Below are positions 60,354-64,000 of a stretch of 64,000 nucleotides of DNA, in pieces; within the stretch, counting starts at the first letter, position 1, and every line of letters begins with the position of its first letter. A program made the position numbers and the translations under genes. This DNA is from Dactylonectria macrodidyma (taxonomy: Eukaryota; Ascomycota; Sordariomycetes; Hypocreales; Nectriaceae): positions 1,922,001 through 1,986,000 of the forward strand of contig JAGMUV010000003.1 of NCBI GenBank assembly GCA_020744425.1. The letters run 5' to 3'. Under the pieces are notes generated by a model. That model was not told the origin of the DNA. It made no database searches and saw only the letters and a program-made list of their open reading frames with translations.

Positions 60354-61555
60354 TTGACGAGAGTTATTAATGGAAAGCGACAGGCGTAAATCTGATCTTT
60401 TTCAAGCCGAGGTCGGGTGCAGAAATCAAGAGGACAGGGTTTTTGTAAAGGTGTTAGAGTCTATAAGTGGGATGGCCTGACATGATAAAGCGATCCCAGG
60501 TCCAGGCCTGTCGACCAGGTCGGCATTCAAGAAGCGCGAGGTACGTACCTCTCAGAACTCTGAGGTGGCTGTCACTTGTGCAGCGGTAGGGCATTTGGGA
60601 AGCTTCAGCGAAACACGTCAAGTCTGGGTGGATCCCTTATGCCCGGGTGGCCCCCCGTCACCCGCTGAAAGTTAGCGGAGGTGGCCCCGGCAACCATCTG
60701 CTGGAGCCTTGGTTCACTGCTGAGGTACAGGCGGCGAGATGGCGCTGGAGGCGCTAAGGTCATCTGCCTCAGGGCCCCCTCCAGGCACCCACAAACTGCC
60801 GGTAGCATGTCACAGGGTACGGTAATTAGCGGCCAAACACACCCAAACACACCCAAACACCGTTACAGGGGCAAGATGCGCCGCCATTTTTAGCACCCAC
60901 CTCAGATTCGCTTCCCCGCTGTGGCGCCCCTGGAAGGCTTGTGTCCCAGCGGTGGTTTCGGGTTCCGCACGGTACACCGCGAGCCAATTTGCATACCAAC
61001 ACAGTGCCCGTCTAACTTCCAGCGCACCCACTTATGACATAAGGGTGGCTCAGCCTAGTCGCGCCGGCGCTGGAAATTGTGGGAGACCACACAAGACAAC
61101 CTGCAACATCTCGAGGCCACGAGTCGAATAGGGGACAGACTGGAAACAAACGACTTCTTGGAACCATCCGCATTGTCCTGCATCCTCTCTTTTCTCCATT
61201 TCTGCCTTACCTCGGCGCACCACTATGCTAAACCTCCTGCCTCCGCTCCAACGCCCCTCCTCCATCAATCCCCAACGACTCCCGTCCACCACCCAACGGC
61301 TACCGCTTCAACCCGGGTGCTTCTGAGACTTCGACCACTTTCGCTCGTATCCGACCTTCGTTTCGATCTCAATCTCTCCTCTACTTTATCTATCGACCTG
61401 ACTGCGCGCTCGCCTGTCAAGCCCGTCTGGCTTTGGTTGCCGCTTCGAGCAAAGGCGCCCTGGCGTTGACGACTTGATGAACTAGAGAAGCTGGGCGTGG
61501 GTGTAGTGGGTAGAGCTCTCGACCCCCGCCGTCAAGGAGCATTTCTCCCTGCGCC
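60354..61555. other. Divergent interval, DUF4748 and inositol 5-phosphatase
   Basis: No gene seen. It contains a short decamer repeat and, from about 61,200, pyrimidine-rich plus-strand sequence likely to be the leader of the downstream gene, with a few upstream ATGs. Confidence 0.55.
60833..60860. repeat. (CCAAACACAC)n decamer repeat
   Basis: Two full identical units plus eight bases of a third. Confidence 0.9.
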
Positions 61556-64000
61556 ATGGATCCCTCCAAAACGGACGGGCCTGATGGCTCCTCTATTGTA
61601 TGAACTTCCCGCTGAATAGACGTCATGTCCCACTAACACCTTGTAGAAACCCGTGTCTTCGCTACGAGCGCGGTTCGAAAACATTACCAACACAAACTCC
61701 AACTCCAACAAACCTGTCGATGTCCCCGCCCCGCTTCCAACACCGTCACGATCCATCTCTCCGGCGCCCAAGCCAGACCGACTTCGAGACTTCAAGCAAG
61801 CACAAGAGCCAGCTCTCGTCCCTTCGACACCGACAGTACCTGCTAGGCCTGCTGTGCGGCCCAAAGCAGCTACCGTAGCTGCCAGTCAGGACCAGAATGG
61901 CCCTCCTCCAGTCCCTCATCATTCCACACGACCGATCCCGCCCGCCAAACCCCAAGCTCTCCCGCAGAATGCGCCACCTCCTCCAGCCGTAACGGTTCAG
62001 CCTCCGCAGTCGCCGCCAAAGGGACGGGTCACAGGCCTTGGGTTGACCGACCAATCGCCCTTCTTAAATCCCGATGCCGTTGTTGCCCCGAGTACCCCTG
62101 GTGGCTCTCCTCGACAATTTCGGATCCCAAGCAGGCCTCACACGCCCTCTGCTTCTGTCAGTCTACCTAGATCGCCGCGGGCAGGCGGATCGAACCCCCC
62201 TTCGCCGCCCCCGCCAAGACGATCTGCCGAGTTCAGTAGGGAAACAAAGACTGCTCCTCCGCCACCTCCCGCTCCTCGTAACAGTGGCAAGCCCCTGATT
62301 CCTTCTTCAAAGCCGATCGCATCATCAGACGCACAAAGCCAACAACTTATCAGAAGAGGGGACATCTCGCAAGAAGCATCGCCGTTTAACAGTCCCCCAA
62401 GTAGTGTGGAATCTCACGATGCCCCTCCCAAGCTTCCCACCCGACCAAGGCCGCAGGCACAAGTCGACTTGCCACCTCGCCCGAAGTCTGTCGTCATTGG
62501 GTTCGATCCAGCATCAGGTAATTACTCGGGTTCTAACATCAAAAAGGACCGAGAGCCCGAGGTGAATGGGAAATTCAAAGGTCGCATCATCACTCAATCC
62601 GGTGAGGAACCTCGACCGGCCCTGCCCGTGAGGCCCCCAGCCTTCGATATTCCACCTCGGTCACCTATCGTAAATAACAGCATGAAGCCTCCCCCTCGGC
62701 CGCCACGAACAGGAATCACATCTGTCATGCCTGCAGACCTTCCCCAAACTTCAACCCCCCCAAAAAGAGTTGTGTCAACCCCGACGCAACAGCCGGCTCA
62801 GCAACAATTAGCTCCTCCAACTCGAACACATGGTAGATCCATGACGATAGGCAGAACATCGGATCGAGCACCAGCAGAGTTTCGTGTCATCCCAGCGTCT
62901 CCTTCTATGGGCGCGCCCTCAGGAGCTCTTTCAATTACAACCGCCAATGCAACTGCGATTACTGGACCCTCGAAGCCAATACAGTCTATGCCTGTCGCTG
63001 TCAAGATTGCTCCAAAAGCCACTGCAGCTGCGAATTCAAATGCAACTGCGATTACTCTACCGTCAAAACCGATACAGTCTACCTCTGTTGCCGCCACAAT
63101 TGCGCCAAAATCTGAGCCTGTGAATCATGTAACCGCTTATCCCGATTCCTCCAACACAAACCGCCGACCCCCGTACATCAAGCAAGGTTCCTTTGAGATT
63201 CAGACCAAGTACGATGCCAGAACATTCGACGTCTGCGGTGAGTTTGTTTGCGCAAGTGGCCACATGACGAGGGTGTGGAGCTTGCTTGACGGTGAGATGA
63301 TTATGAGCTTGTCACACACGGAAGGGGTTAAAGCGACCGCAGTCGTATTCAAACCTGCTGCTGATCCAAGAGAGGAAGGCAAGCGGTTATGGATTGGCAC
63401 TAATACGGGAGAACTCATGGAGGTGGAAATTGCGACACATGCCATCACACCAAGCAAGCCCAATATTCATGGCCGTCATGAAGTAACGAAGATTTATCGG
63501 CACTTCAACGAGCTATGGACACTCGATGAATCCGGCACCTTGCTCGTTTGGGGACCAGACGACAATTCAGTTGCGAATATCAACGGAAACCCGACTCAGA
63601 GTTACAAGGTTCCCAAGGGACACACGTTTTCCATGGTGATTGGCGATGATCTCTGGCATGCTACAGGCAAGGAAATTCGCATATTTGCACCATCGGCCGA
63701 TGGCAGGACACAATTCCAGGTTCTAGTTCGGCCCTTGATCTCGGACAGCGCTGGCGACGTCACATCTGGAACCCTACTCAAGTCTCAACCGAACACGGTG
63801 ATCTTTGGACACGTTGATGGAAAAGTGACCATGTATTCCATAAGCGACTATACGTGTCTGGGTGTCATAAATGTCAGCACCTGGAAGATCAATGCTATGG
63901 TGAACGTTGGGAGACATGTTTGGGCTGCCTACAACACTGGCAAGGTTTGTGTTTACGATGTTGAAGAGTCACCCTGGACCATCAAAAAGGAGTGGCTGGC
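61556..64000 (+). CDS. Inositol polyphosphate 5-phosphatase, N-terminal part (truncated by window end)
   Basis: Exon 1 (61556-61597, 14 codons) joins exon 2 (61647 onward) across a 49-bp intron with a CACTAAC branch match. The frame then stays open to the window edge, so about 798 residues are visible. The first 520 are disordered and rich in Pro, Ser and Lys, with many PPPP and PxxP motifs suited to SH3 partners. From about residue 528 a WD40-like beta-propeller begins, with CASGHMTRVWSL, LWIGTNTGELMEVEI, WTLDESGTLLVWGPDD and VWAAYNTGKVCVYDV. This order matches fungal proteins that end in an inositol 5-phosphatase catalytic domain; that domain would lie beyond the window. A 31-residue imperfect duplication lies in the disordered part. 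The catalytic assignment is inference from the propeller and architecture. Confidence 0.75.
62946..63131 (+). repeat. 93-bp in-frame duplication in the 5-phosphatase gene
   Basis: Two imperfect copies, starting at 62946 and 63039, encode NATAITGPSKPIQS and NATAITLPSKPIQS followed by ..VAVKIAPK and ..VAATIAPK. The first 13 bases are identical; later bases differ mostly at third positions. Confidence 0.85.

Overview
The window is nuclear DNA of a filamentous ascomycete, most likely a Sordariomycete and possibly Hypocreales. The evidence is 13 well-supported protein genes with short introns (about 49-113 bp, GT...AG with CTAAC/CTGAC-like branch sites), moderately GC-rich exons, and orthologues of typical filamentous-fungal families: taxilin, YOL098C-type M16 protease, ZW10, a CID/SR protein, a DUF4748 protein and a propeller-containing inositol 5-phosphatase. 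Species was not determined. All gene models were built by hand from splice sites and reading frame; no database search was run.

Left arm (1-17,743): mitochondrial presequence protease CYM1 (minus), divergent from a taxilin-family coiled-coil protein (plus); CAAX protease STE24 (plus, with a GC-AG intron), convergent with a large YOL098C-type M16 metallopeptidase (minus); a divergent interval with a TATA box, putative leader introns, two short ORFs and possibly a small membrane protein; then a ZW10/Dsl1-type tethering protein (plus) with tryptophan motifs in an acidic segment.

Middle (17,744-39,582): about 22 kb with no convincing coding gene, tRNA or intact transposon. It holds an AT-richer first part, simple repeats, a heptamer minisatellite, a 16-G tract, a dispersed 16-bp motif and a tRNA-like fragment. 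Its last 1.6 kb is pyrimidine-rich and ATG-poor and looks like the long 5' leader of the next gene, with short upstream ORFs.

Right arm (39,583-64,000): a single-exon phosphoinositide-specific phospholipase C (plus); a 2.6-kb convergent gap with a decayed 57-bp tandem repeat; DHHC palmitoyltransferase PFA3 (minus); a C2H2 zinc-finger protein (minus); the TFIIIC Tau95/Sfc1 subunit (minus); a PP2A B56 regulatory subunit (plus) with an ATG-free leader of about 1.15 kb; a CID/SR/RGG RNA-processing protein (minus); a tiny DUF4748 gene made of micro-exons (minus); and the 5' part of an inositol polyphosphate 5-phosphatase (plus), which runs off the end.

The genes are mostly housekeeping: mitochondrial proteolysis, prenyl-protein processing, Golgi-ER retrograde transport, phosphoinositide signalling, palmitoylation, Pol III transcription and phosphatase regulation. 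They do not form a biosynthetic cluster or a mobile island. The most unusual features are gene architecture (micro-exons, GC-AG intron, ATG-depleted leaders, uORFs) and the large non-coding interval.
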